From: Hyaloperonospora brassicae
Taxonomy: Eukaryota; Oomycota; Peronosporomycetes; Peronosporales; Peronosporaceae
NCBI GenBank assembly: GCA_947650285.1
Contig: CANTFL010001456.1
Coordinates: 248,001-312,000, forward strand
Direction of reading: 5' to 3'
DNA: 64,000 nucleotides
The translations under genes and the position numbers were made by a program. Below the pieces are notes generated by a model that was given only the letters and a program-made list of their open reading frames with translations, was not told where the DNA came from and did not search any database. Below are positions 1 through 10,504 of the stretch, one piece after another (position 1 is the stretch's first letter; the number at the start of each line of letters is the position of its first letter).

Positions 1-663
1 GATCTATTTGTAACGAGCTGGTCGCTCGTTAAGAGCCGGGCTCGCACTTAGTAATTTGTGGAAGGCTTTTCTGTGCATGTCGTAATTTCGCCCCGACGTG
101 GACTTTCTATTCTGGCAAAACCGAACGAACGTTCTCTTCACCTTAAATGCTTATAATAGGTAATGCGCATTTATGCTCAATCAGGTCGCACACGAGCACG
201 CGCTGATGTGTGAGTATTCCTCCGTGCATGATTTCAATCCCCTCAACGTATCGATCGTATGTCGATCTGAAAGACGACAGGTATCTAGCTTCCAAAAAGA
301 AAAGATACAGGCGTCGCCTGCGCGCGATGGCGTGTGCTTTCGTGGCTTGCGTATCGTCGTGGGTAGAGCGAGTTTTTCACGATGCCAGCCTTTCCCGCGA
401 CTTACCGCCACGCCAGGGAGAGGCGAGTTGAGCACAAGTGTCTGAAGAAGCATTGAATGGATTTGCAGGCTATTCAGAGGTTCTACGAGCGGACGTTGTT
501 AACACCGCATCGACAGGGTAGCGCCCGTACGGCTCCCCGAAACGCGACGGTGTCGAGTATCATAATCGACCTGTAGATCAGCAATGGTTGTCCAATTGGT
601 GCGCACCAGCAGTTAAATCGCCTGCAAGAGCCGAGACTAACGTCACCTGGCCTTGAGGCCAAC
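1..663. other. Upstream region, no gene recognised
   Basis: Short overlapping open frames of about 90 codons exist on both strands around 173-453. Neither resembles a family I know, and each is the reverse shadow of the other. I see no RNA gene or repeat here. The last part probably holds the promoter of the PX-like gene that starts at 691. Confidence 0.5.
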
Positions 664-680
664 TCATTTCAAAATTTGCG
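664..680 (+). promoter_or_regulatory. Oomycete-type initiator plus flanking promoter element
   Basis: TCATTTC at 664-670 is followed at once by AAAATTTGCG. This fits the oomycete core promoter arrangement of an initiator (TCATTY-like) and a flanking promoter region (ATTTG-like). It lies about 20 bases before the ATG at 691, so the 5' UTR would be very short, as is usual for oomycete genes. The match is by eye. It is the best single clue to the organism group. Confidence 0.55.
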
Positions 681-690
681 TTAAAGCGCG

Positions 691-1419
691 ATGACGTCCC
701 CGACAACGACAGCAGCTCCGCCGCGCTCGGAATACAACTCGACCATTTCGCGCAAACGGTCTTCTCCAGCCGTGAAGCCTCTTCCGGAAGAGGTAGCATG
801 GCTTAAGGACATCAAGCTGGAACTAGGCACTGCCAATTCAATCCGCTCCTCCGTGCAATACATCATTCGCGTCATCTACCAGCCTACGGGGACCGCCACA
901 ACGACGTGGGAAGTGAAGCGCACGTTTGACCAATACAAGTGGTTCCAAAAGCGCTTGTTAAACCATCTACAGCCCAAGCACAGCTGCAAGGCAGAGTGCC
1001 GGTGGCTCCATACCACCATTAAGAAGCACTTCCCCAAGTCGACACTGGGCTCGCGCTACCCGGTGATCGTCGAACAGCGGCGGAAGGCGCTGCTTCAGCT
1101 ACTGACTACTGTGCAGGCGTCGATCGTAAACCATGGAAACCGCAACTGCAAGGTGATGATGGAAGCCGTCTGTCAGGAGCTTTCCTCGTTTCTCGTGGGC
1201 GACCAGCACCCAAATTTCGTCGGTGTGACCCCGCCCGTGACGCCCACGACGAGCTCCGAGATAGAAACGTCGGCGCAGTCGCGGCTATCGTTTGCGTCAT
1301 CCGTCTCGTCCGAAGAAGAGGAAGAAGCGGTCGTCAATTACGACGGAGAGTTGTTTATAGGTTGGAGTCTGCCTGTCGAGCACCTCCTGCATGAGCACAC
1401 CCTGAGCTCGCCTGCATAA
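691..1419 (+). CDS. PX-domain-like protein (242 aa), first of a tandem pair
   Basis: The protein has a Ser/Thr-rich N-terminus and then a PX-like (phox homology) fold from about residue 35 to 170. A beta strand, VQYIIRVIY, precedes an Arg-Thr-Phe-Asp-Gln-Tyr stretch and FQKRLL, which is the RxYxxF-type signature after PX strand 3. The helix RRKALLQLLTTVQ fits the C-terminal PX helix. PX domains usually bind phosphoinositides on endosomal membranes. Between the two halves sits HSCKAECRWL, an unusual cysteine-containing insertion shared with the neighbour at 2523. The canonical proline-rich loop is weak (HFPKS), so lipid binding is an inference. The C-terminal 70 residues are acidic and low in complexity. 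The start is supported by the initiator 20 bases upstream. No intron is needed. Confidence 0.72.
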   Translation: MTSPTTTAAPPRSEYNSTISRKRSSPAVKPLPEEVAWLKDIKLELGTANSIRSSVQYIIRVIYQPTGTATTTWEVKRTFDQYKWFQKRLLNHLQPKHSCKAECRWLHTTIKKHFPKSTLGSRYPVIVEQRRKALLQLLTTVQASIVNHGNRNCKVMMEAVCQELSSFLVGDQHPNFVGVTPPVTPTTSSEIETSAQSRLSFASSVSSEEEEEAVVNYDGELFIGWSLPVEHLLHEHTLSSPA

Positions 1420-2522
1420 GTCAAGCAGCTAGAAATAAAGCAGAAAACAACCCTACAACTATCAATATGTAACTTATGTCACGTCTGGACGATTCCTATC
1501 GTCCTGGATTTTACTATCGTGTGTTCGGTCGACACTGTTGGCTATGAGTGCACACGCGTCAAATTTAAGCTCTGCACGATCCCGTAGCGGGATTGTGCGC
1601 AACGTGTGCCACCGTACGCTATTCTCCAGATGTATGATGCATCGCGATCGTGCGAATAGCTTAGTTGTTGGCTGTGCGTATGGTCAACGCCTCTGTGCTA
1701 TCGACGGCACTATTCTCTCCCATGAAGGAAGATGACCGGACACAGGTGAGACTGAAAGAGACAGTATGAACGAGTTCGATCATTTGGTCAAACATCATGG
1801 TAGGACACAACAAATAGCGACTTGTGATGGACAAGGTGTAGATGGGACTAATTGGTCGGTGCGTCCGTTCTTTGAAGAGATTGACTGAGCGCCCAAACTC
1901 CGGCTCGCGCCCATCGTCGATATCCACTTCGTATACCGTAGATTCCAGTCTGATCCTCCTCCATCGCACCGGAGCTCCAACCTCAAAGGTGGTGGCTGCG
2001 ATGCACGTCGGCAGGTCCGTCTCTCGCAGAGTCGTCGACCAGCGAGCACATGCTCTTTCTCGAGCCCTGGCGTCGTCCGGTCGTGCGACGTTGGAAACGG
2101 CCATGCTCACGCAGGATGACTGGACACGGACGGCTCAGCGATGTCAACCGCGCGCTGAGGTCTTGGCTACGACCCGCATACGCTATGCCCTGTACAACAT
2201 GGCAATACAGACCGGCGCCACTTTGCAGGCTGCTTCGTCGTCGTTCCTCTTGTCCGAAAACGTCAAATGTCGTAGGCTACCTGTCGTTCGTTACACAAAT
2301 GGTCCAATCGCCATCGTCCTTCGTTGGCTCAACGGCTGGGTCATTCCGCGAGTTGCCCGGTCGCGACGGACGTACATCTCAAGCGGCAAAGAAGCACGAG
2401 TATAAATTGTACAAGTCTCAGAAGGATCCCCGGTCGCCTACGACGTCCATAAGTTAGCACACAAAGCCCAGCGCAGCACAGCGGGCGAATCTCAGTTCAG
2501 ACACACAAAGCCAGTCGAACTC
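1420..2522. other. Inter-paralogue spacer with ambiguous open frames
   Basis: Frames are open on both strands: minus 1661-2104 (ATG at 2104, about 147 codons), plus 1842-2405 and plus 2050-2457. The minus frame contains VYEVDIDDGREPEFGRSVN, which reads like real protein, but I recognise no family and the opposite frames are equally long. It could be a small minus-strand gene, a decayed gene, or GC-rich noncoding DNA. The sequence just before 2523 includes TCAGTTC around 2492, a possible weak initiator for the second PX-like gene. Confidence 0.3.
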
Positions 2523-3263
2523 ATGGTAGACTCGACGGACGCAAGCTCGGACTGTAGCGCCAGCTCGGCGCCGCGCTCCGCCGCTGTCCGTAAGCGTGCC
2601 GCCCCCCTGGCCGTGCCCGAGGCCGTCGCGTGGCTGGACTTTCTCACGCTAGAGCTCGCGGCGACCAGCAACAGCGGCAAGACACAGTACCACTTGACGA
2701 TGCGATACAAACCGAGCCACGCGAAGCTCTCGCCTTGCGCGTCGTGGACGCTGAGCCGTAGCTTTGACGAGTACCGGGCCTTTCAAAAGCGGCTATCAAA
2801 GTTGCTGCAGCACGGCCATTCGTGCGGCGCTGACTGCAAGTGGTTGTACAAGGTAGTGAAGCACTACTTTCCTCAAAAGTCTCTTTTCAGCAACAACTGC
2901 CCCAAAGTCGTCGCTGTCAGGCTACAGACGCTCATTCGCTGTCTCACCACCGTCCAGGCTTCCCTCGTGAACCGAGGCAACCACGGCTGCAAGGTGCTTG
3001 TGTCCGATGTAGGGGCCGAGTTCAATCGCTTCGTCGTGAAGGGCATGAAGGATCTAGAGGATAGCGCCGCAACTAGCGACTCGTCCGAGTTCAGCGCCGT
3101 CACGCGCGACTCGTTAGACTCCTTGGACTCAGAGAGTGGCTACGATAACTGCGAATCTGATGATGATGACGACGACGAAGGAGAGGAAAGCGAATGCGAC
3201 GCTTGCCACAGCCGCCACGCCATGTGTCGCACCCATAGCAAACAAGCTGCTCATCCTACGTAG
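2523..3263 (+). CDS. PX-domain-like protein (246 aa), second of a tandem pair
   Basis: This is a clear paralogue of the gene at 691: same orientation, similar length and the same block order. Shared landmarks are AVAWLDFLTLEL (versus VAWLDIKLEL-like), the strand YHLTMRYKP, SRSFDEYRAFQKRL, HSCGADCKWLYK, YFPQKS, the helix LQTLIRCLTTVQASLVNRG and a conserved CKV. It therefore has the same PX-like fold with the Cys-x3-Cys insertion. The C-terminus is a long Asp/Glu run (about residues 205-225) followed by a Cys/His-rich end. Divergence between the two proteins is considerable, so the duplication is not recent. Function is likely phosphoinositide or membrane-related, by inference from the PX-like signature only. 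Confidence 0.72.
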   Translation: MVDSTDASSDCSASSAPRSAAVRKRAAPLAVPEAVAWLDFLTLELAATSNSGKTQYHLTMRYKPSHAKLSPCASWTLSRSFDEYRAFQKRLSKLLQHGHSCGADCKWLYKVVKHYFPQKSLFSNNCPKVVAVRLQTLIRCLTTVQASLVNRGNHGCKVLVSDVGAEFNRFVVKGMKDLEDSAATSDSSEFSAVTRDSLDSLDSESGYDNCESDDDDDDEGEESECDACHSRHAMCRTHSKQAAHPT

Positions 3264-5127
3264 TTCGTAATCCTCACAACAAAGCAACTTATCTCTGTCA
3301 TCGATTGACGATGCTTCATTCACTGGGACATGAACTCCCTTTCACTTAGCGCACGGACCTAACGTCGCACCCTTCCTACACGCCCACGTCTAGGCTAAAC
3401 TAACAGTCGTGTACCTATAGCCGAAACGTATTTATTTACTAAGGCCTTCTTTGCTACAATCGAATGTGCTGGCGCGTTCTGCACTTCCCCGGTGCTGCTG
3501 GCGAATGTGGGACTATTGAAGGCATAGCGTGGGTAGGACGACCAGACTGTTGATCACATCTCTCACCAGCACCGCTCTACCGAGTGCTTGTGAGGCACGT
3601 TCCGCTATATCGGAGACTTTCTGATGGTCAGCATCGATGGATGACACAAGCTATGCGTCACGGCCACTCCTGGTGTCAACTGTTTACAACTTGTTACAGA
3701 TAAACAACGGAACGACGTTTTTCTTCCAACAACTTGTAGGCCCAGAACAGACAAGGTGGAGTAGCTGATACAGCTCATGTCCACGCGTCAGATATAGCTG
3801 AGCGAAAATACCACCTTTGGACGGTCGTCACCACCCACAGACGGTGCCAATCGCCTGCTTCTTCAGCAGGAAGACGAGGCATCGGACTCAAACGTCAAGA
3901 CGAATTATAAGTGTTAAGTGCCAACGCACGGTTCGAGTAGCGCGCTCATTGTATTCCGGCTGTCATTGATCGTATCAGCGGAGTGTTCAGCGATTACATC
4001 GACTGCAACGAAACTGACTTACCCGTCACTCGCCATCTTCCCGACAAAGCTGTTCAAGCGGATGCCGGAGTGAATGATGTGCCCATGATGTCTACGCTGA
4101 AAAATATATTTCGTTGTCTGACCACACCTGCGATTGCCTGGGTTCTCGAGGCGCTCCATAGTAGACGCTGAAGTGTGACCCGTTTTAGTTGCTCCAGTCT
4201 CAACCTACATCAGCTTCTTACCGTCCACATTTACCAAATCTGTGTTCTCTCAGGTCCGGTGCAATGCACGCTCGCGCCTACGTGCCGCTGAACTCTTTCA
4301 AACAGCCCGACTTGACCGTCAATGCTCGAAAACCAGGAAAAACGCCGAGTACATGCTTCGTATCGATCGCTTGTATTTGGGGCGGCGCCAGATACCTACT
4401 GTCGATGCACGTAGCATGTTTCGGCAGAGACCGGCGCGTGCTGTACATCGGGGCTACTACCGCATCAGGCGATGCCATCTCCGTTACCAGCATGCGCTTT
4501 CTTTACAAAGTGTCCTTTGACCGGTCTATTCCAAGTGTTTCGATATCGCCAAAATCGTGACGACGCCAAGCTTGCAGCCGAGTGGACCTGCTGTTTGTAT
4601 CGCGCAGCAGAAATGGCAATAGCCGACATACGTGCTGTCGAAACTCCTCTTGAGCAACAAATCGAACCTCTCCTTACTGGGTAGGACGAACTAGTAGGCC
4701 CTGCGTACATATTTCTTCACCGTTGGCACGTAGAAAGGGCTGATAATTGCAAAATTGCACAGTTCGTTACCTCGCTGGGTCCCCTAGTAATAGTGTAAGG
4801 GAAAGCCATATGAAGGACGTTTAAGTGCTCCTGACAATGATGCATCATCGGTCGATAAAGTTCATAAGTATACCTCACTTTCACCACTACCACCTACTTC
4901 TGACACCGTGACGAATACTAAGTAACTTATGGACTATTTTTGATCATTTGATCACGACCCCTACTCGATTCATTTGTACCGAGGTGACCACCCAATCGCA
5001 CGTACAAATTTAAATATTGTACTAATGACGCACTTAATTTTTGAAGATAATATAAATAAATGTCGAGAATCGATATATTTCAGCGATATTACCCAAAGGG
5101 GATGGCATATAAGAATATTATCATGTG
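3264..5127. other. Gene-empty region with decayed coding-like patches
   Basis: No intact gene was recognised. Between 3938 and 4710 the base composition is more coding-like and several short plus-strand frames follow each other (3941-4171, 4189-4560, 4242-4520, 4472-4684). The last includes DDAKLAAEWTCCLYRAAEMA, which looks like an amphipathic helix. Frame changes and stops separate the pieces, so this may be a dead gene of unknown family. From 4740 on the DNA becomes AT-rich and I see nothing. Confidence 0.35.
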
Positions 5128-5160
5128 CGGGTCGTTTGTCGGGTCGTTTGTCGGGTCGTT
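5128..5160 (+). repeat. Short tandem repeat, 12-bp unit
   Basis: The unit CGGGTCGTTTGT is present twice in full (5128-5139 and 5140-5151), followed by a partial third copy to 5160. It stands out as a GC-rich patch in AT-rich DNA. No function is implied. Confidence 0.85.
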
Positions 5161-5254
5161 GAGCGAATAATACCCGTGAAGATTATATTCCCCTCTAAGT
5201 GTCAACGAGTTGCTCACAGACTGGTAGAGGCTATGCAATCATACACTAAATGAT

Positions 5255-5452
5255 CAACGCTGGACGCGTACAATGTGTGGTGAGCAAGAACTTGGCACAC
5301 TTTTGTGCATTTGAGATAGTCAACGTATAGTACATAATTCATTGAAGGATTGCAATATGCTCAATGCAATTCTACTATGTTCATTCGACTAAGCTTTTCT
5401 TGTAAAGCTTCACTACGCTTGATCTATATGTTACAGTATACTTGAGGTTCTA
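5255..5452 (+). mobile_element. Probable decayed solo LTR related to the Chr-2 LTR
   Basis: The block around 5268-5291 contains GTGTGGTGAGCAAGAA, nearly the same as GGGTGGTGAGCAAGAA around 12030-12046 in the Chr-2 LTR. Further weaker matches follow in the same order: a TTCTACT segment, then a TTTTC...AGCTTC...GATCTAT segment (about 5391-5430 versus 12130-12165). No internal retroelement coding is visible on either side, so a solo or truncated LTR is likely. The ends are not defined. Confidence 0.45.
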
Positions 5453-5460
5453 GATCACTA

Positions 5461-5487
5461 TATCTACACTGGCAATCAGTGTAGATA
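5461..5487. repeat. Perfect 11-bp inverted repeat, 5-base loop
   Basis: TATCTACACTG (5461-5471) and CAGTGTAGATA (5477-5487) are exact reverse complements separated by GCAAT. The hairpin lies just beyond the LTR-like remnant. It has no T-run, and no associated gene is visible. Confidence 0.8.
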
Positions 5488-5489
5488 GC

Positions 5490-8400
5490 TGATACTATCG
5501 TCGTTAGAAGCGTTTATCTCCCAGATATGGCATTCCTTTCCCTCCGTTCCTCAATATACATCAATTTCAACAACAAATATGGCATTCCTCTACAATAATA
5601 CACTCAGCCCGTCCTTTCAATGATCCACTTTTAGGGACATGATAGTAGCGTACGGTGTAAGATTTGAGCAGTTAGACAACCTGTGATTCTGCTTATACAC
5701 TAAAGCCTCGACGATCATACAGATAGGGTCTGTACTTTCTCTTCAAAATGGGTGGAAATCAAAACATGATCGCAGATCGTTGTAATTATGGAGTCTCAAA
5801 TCCAATATTCTAATAAGTATTCCTGCTAAGGAAATACGAGCGCAGATTGCATGCAAAAGGTGCTGCACAGCCTGTAAATTCCCCCGCACTCTACTTGCCA
5901 AGTGCACCCACGTTGCATTCGCTTTTTGCGGCTAGTGCATCACCATAACCAGTCGTTCATCAGTACTTCCCCAAGGAAGCGAAGCAGTGCATCTACGGCA
6001 TGCGTAGTTGGCATTCGCCGTTCTAATAAATAAAGCGAACATACGGCATTTATTGATGCCATCATCCCTTTCATGAATTTCGGGATGCTCACCTTACCTC
6101 CCAACACGAAGATGTAAGCAATAGTGAACTAAATATGGATTGGCGCTCACCAGCCATTGATTTGCTCTTGTTTATCGATGCTAGACAGACCATCTTCTGC
6201 GAATGGTGTACTTACGAGGGCCAACGAGCTGCTTTAGATCTTGCTATCGTATTTGATACTTGGAGTACAATGTCGTGTAAAAGGCATTGTAAATGTGGTG
6301 TCTAAAACTTGGTTGCAAGATAAAAGCGTCAAATACTTACGAAAAATAAGAAGCACAACAAGATGAGAAAGAAGTGCACCACGTGCTGATATGTATCTGT
6401 AATGCACGGAATAATAAAGTATATAAGATGAACCAAGTTATGTATCCGATACGTTTGGACATACACATGCTTACGATCGCATGGAAAACAGCTACTGGGT
6501 TGTTGAACTGCACACGAACGTCGTAGCGGTGTCTAGAGGGATTTCATGCTTGTCTGGCGATTTCGGACCGGTTTTTTTGTATCCGTCGAACACTAGTGAT
6601 TACCAGATAGACTGTTGTCGCACACGCACCTTTGCCACGGTAAACATCAACTCGACGACAAAGTATTGACATTTATGTTTGCGCTGACGACATCTAAACT
6701 CATGAATTACGAATTGCCGCAAGTTGTCCTTCATGTTCGATGTGAAACGAGAGAAACGATGCAGTAACGGTTTTGTGATGTTAAGACCCCAACATTAATT
6801 ACATCACTGCAACCGTCTACAACGTCGTTTGTGGCGATCCACAGGCCACTAGCATCGTGGTCCCTATCCGCGTGCATCCCACTTATCATGTCCGTAAGCA
6901 ACCTGTATCAACCAGCGCATGTCTGTAACATCTTCACGATGCACAACTAGTTGGTGTGCGCGCATATCTTTTTGCGCCAGTCTTTGTCGCATGACGGCAG
7001 AGGTTTAAGAATCGGCAAGTTTTTCATCTGCAGTTTTCCTTTTGGCCAGAAAGTAAGACCAGTAGCACTAATACGCAGACTCTTTAACAAGTAGAGTGCC
7101 GCTCATGCCTTGTCGCATGCAAGTATAACACGATTACAAACATAGGCCAGTCATGGACGCAATGTATAGAATATAAGGCTATTGCACTGTCATAACTACC
7201 ATACTATTATCTGAGAGCGTCCGAGCGTCTTCATCCTGATGCCATCAACGATCCAGAGTAATCAACCTCGTCAAGTCTCCTCGTCTCTTTTCCACACCGT
7301 CTGAATAGTCTAAGTCCAGCACGTCGGTCTCACCTGCCAAAGTTGCAACTTTATATGCTGAAGCTTGTAATGACAAAACTGTTGTAGAAGTGATCAATGC
7401 AAAAGTTAGATTCGTGCTGAGAGCGTTGCTTGTACTCTCTGCCTGCGAAAAGTCCAAGGGTTTTCATCTCCACTACCGAATCAAATCATCGTTCACACGC
7501 TAATCTGCCCATTTATGCCCACAGCGTGATTTTATCTTGACGCAGACCGTTTCGATTCCATCAAGCCATGACAAGAAGCTCCTCGAAACAATAATGCGAC
7601 CAGTTGATTGCGCAACCGACTTGATAACGTAAACGATTACATTCATAAAGCGTTTACAGGTACTTGTTGGACTTTGCAATCGAACAAACAAATTTTTGTC
7701 AGCTATCCATTGTAGACTGGGTCCTCTTGCCACCATCGTTTATCCGTCGTCTTTTGCAGCACAAGCCGTCGTTTTTTCAACACCTATTACAGCATCGACA
7801 GTGATACTTGACACTCTGCTGTCTGTTCACTTCTAAGCTTAACGGTACCATTAAGGCGACAGATAGCCGGTGATACCATGTCGGATCAGTCATAAGTAAA
7901 TGAAAGAGATCGAAGGATGAATGAGATAGAAGTCGTGTAGCAATGCAGACGAATGGTGAAATGTACGGTAAAAAGCTACGTTCAAGCCGTCAACAACGCA
8001 CCTTTTCCGTCTTGCGTGATAACCTGCCGATGAAAGAAGTTGCGATGGTTTCTTAATTATTTGGTAGCAAAGGAAGTGATAAGAGAGACGTGAGTACACA
8101 TGAAAGATCCCAGACAGGCGCATATTGGCATCTGTGGTGAGAACCTTTGGTTACTACTGCACCTTTTCTTTTTGCAACTATGTTGTGTGTATTTTTGGCT
8201 TTTTTCATCAAGGTGCATAAAAAAACAAAGTGTGCTTGTCTTGCGCAATCCTCTATCATGCGACGCAATAATATAAATGGACTAAATAAGGATACATAAC
8301 GCATTAAACTTGAGGTTGTTTTAAGCTCGATAGTTTTATATTTTTACTCTTGAGGTATAATTCTATCGTGTGGTCATTGTTTTACTAATATTCTTTGTGG

Positions 8401-8729
8401 CATGTTTCATTTTAAGCTTATTGAACATTCTCTACAAACGTTGAAGCGTCGCACATGAAAGACAACAAATAGTCACCATCAATGCTGCTACCATGCATAC
8501 GCACGTAGACCCGTCAAGATTTTGGCGCATTCATCTTGCAAGTAGCTGTTGCTGCACCTCAGTAATTACGTATTGTCTAAATCGACATACAAAATAATAA
8601 TGGTGTTTATGGTGCCGGCAGAACTCGACGGGCGCCCTGTTGCACTTTCATCCCTCACCTTGCGAAGCACAACATTGAATTTGCTGATATAACATAGCTT
8701 TAACACCCACCAAAAGCTCTATTACCCAT
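5490..8729. other. Long gene-poor AT-rich stretch
   Basis: No recognisable gene, tRNA or intact mobile element is visible. Isolated short frames occur at 6481-6669 (+), 7245-7457 (-) and 7500-7736 (-). The 7245-7457 minus frame contains a hydrophobic stretch ending in ALITSTTVLSLQASA, resembling an oomycete signal peptide. It has no in-frame ATG, and a TGA stop lies directly upstream. The last part before 8730 is presumably the 3' flank of RRP45. Confidence 0.5.
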
Positions 8730-10341
8730 TCAACCAATCTTTCGCTTAACGGCGACACTAAGATCCATGTCTTCGTCTTCGTCTTCATCAGAGCTCTGCG
8801 CCACAATCTCTTTCTTTTCTTCCTTGCTCGGCTTCGCACGAGCGCTTTCATCTCTTTGTAATGCCGTGCTGAAGTCGCTCCGAATCACACCTCCCTCTTC
8901 TTCACTGTCGCTGTCGTTGTCAACAGGCTTTTTTGTAGCGGATCGAAAAGGAGTTGACTGCGCCTTGTCGCCACCGCTGATCAAAGTTTGTATCTTTTCG
9001 CTACCAGCCAGTCGGCGGAACTCACATCGAGCTGCATCCGTCATCGCAAGACCTGTCGCAGCGGGCACCAGCTCCCCCTTCGCGAGATCGGCGGCAGTCT
9101 CGAGCGAATCTAGGAATTCCGCCATTGATGTGACCTGTTGTGTAATCTCCTCCTTCGTGGGGTCATCCCGCAATGCAATCGGAGCATGCAGAACCGAAAA
9201 ATCTGTCATCGGGCCAAGATCCACCTCTTCAACGCTTCTAGTGGCACGAGCTTCGTCCACCGTCGACGAAACATCCGCGAATGCCAGCCCTCGAAGCAAT
9301 GCGCGCCGGCGCTGCACGGCCTCTTTGTCTGCTTTCTCTTCCTCCTCTTTCAAGAACGTCGTCAGCTCAATCGCACGCGCCGCTGCCACATTCGCACACC
9401 TCAGCACAACAGTCGGCGAAACAGCTGCCCCGCCGATTTTGTGCACAGCGCAAAGCTCACGGAACGAGTTGAAAGTAAGACTCATACGCGCATCCGTAAT
9501 GCGTTCTTCTCGGTCAGACGGATCCATGAAGATAATGTGCTTGTCAACATCATCCTCATTTTGATTGGAACCTCGCACGTTGGCAGTGCATTCCAGAAAG
9601 CAAAACGAGATGGAGACGGGGATGTGATGAAGACTCAATGGCACTGCTGCACGCTCATCCACGCTGTACACAGTGACGCCACTATTGTGGTCATTACTTT
9701 TCATCACTGCGACCTCCGGTCGCCGGTAGTGCATGAGAGCTGCAACAGCTGCAAGAGACGCAGCGTCGACGAGATTACCGCCGTGATCCACCACGTGAAC
9801 GTTGCAAGTGATGGCCCAAACCTTTTCGCCAGCAACCACAGCAAGCGCTTCTGTATCGAGGGCACGGCTATCGCGAACACTGCGCTCGATCAGTCGCGCC
9901 AGCTCTGCAGCTGCAACGGAAGAAGCAGAACCACGGCCTACAGAGGTCGACAGATCAAAATTGGGTGACGCCATCGGGGACAATTCCACGGAAAATTGAA
10001 GAAAGCCTTCGGTCGGGCGGTCTGGAAAAGGCGGCACGATCTCGCCATGTACATTGCCAATTACGCTATTCGGTAGCAAGAAATCGGTAGTTTAGTTAGC
10101 AGATTGACGTAAACGCATGACAACGAGACTATTCAAAACATATACGTTGGCCGTACCGAGTTCGGCCGAGCTGTACTTCTGCTTGGCTCTCACTCTCATT
10201 GCGACGAAACTGAACCCGAATCTGACGTTGCTGAAGCAGCTCCCGTCCATCGGCTCGTACATGCGGTGGCTGGCGCAGGCAGTTAGCCAGAAACTGGCGC
10301 TCGTTCTCGCTTAAGAAATCGTGCTCGTCCCGCAGCGCCAT
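8730..10341 (-). CDS. RRP45: Exosome complex component RRP45 (EXOSC9-like), two exons
   Basis: RRP45 is a catalytically inert RNase PH-type subunit of the eukaryotic RNA exosome ring, acting in 3'-5' processing and decay of rRNA, snoRNA and mRNA in nucleus and cytoplasm. Exon 1 is 10341-10157 and starts with an ATG in good context (ACCATGG). It encodes NERQFLANCLRQPPHVRADG, the conserved family N-terminus. Exon 2 is 10065-8730 and begins with VIGNVHGEIVPPFPDRPTEG, then FLQFSVELSPMASPNFD, both hallmark RRP45 blocks. Splicing restores one frame of 506 codons, slightly longer than the roughly 440 residues usual for animal homologues. The extra length is an acidic C-terminal tail (SDSEEE, DEDEDEDMD). 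RNase PH core 1 spans about residues 30-190 and core 2 about 200-300. The gene is divergent from the TFIIA-gamma-like gene across 163 bp. Long plus-strand frames over it are shadows. Confidence 0.93.
10066..10156 (-). other. Intron of RRP45 (91 bp)
   Basis: On the minus strand exon 1 ends ...ACTCG at 10157 and the intron begins GTACGG. It ends AATAG at 10066, followed by CGTAATTGG. The join reads Leu-Gly-Arg-Thr-Arg-Val-Ile-Gly, as expected between the two conserved RRP45 blocks. A CTAAC branch-site-like sequence lies about 25 bases before the acceptor. Without splicing, exon 2 would have no ATG start. Confidence 0.88.
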
Positions 10342-10504
10342 GGTGTGCTGCTGGTGGACGTCGCTGGTTCTAGAGTATGATTGCTGATTGGTGCATAACC
10401 GATGGGCTTAGGGAGGCTGGCTGCGTGCAAAAGTACGTAAAGCCATTTCTAGAGCTAAATATTGTCTTCGATTATCCTAAATTTGGCAAAATTAACTCAT
10501 CGCG
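10342..10504. promoter_or_regulatory. Divergent promoter region between RRP45 and TFIIA-gamma-like gene
   Basis: Only 163 bp separate the two start codons. ATTGG at 10387-10391 is a CCAAT box when read toward RRP45. AT-rich sequence with AAATTTGGCAAAATTAACTC lies directly before the plus-strand ATG at 10505 and may contain its initiator. Both genes serve basic RNA metabolism, so coordinated constitutive expression is plausible but not shown. Confidence 0.5.

Noticed and set aside
8767..9968. Two plus-strand frames of 265 and 276 codons over RRP45
   Set aside because: The minus strand encodes the well-conserved RRP45. The plus frames are Ser- or His/Arg-rich shadows without any domain.
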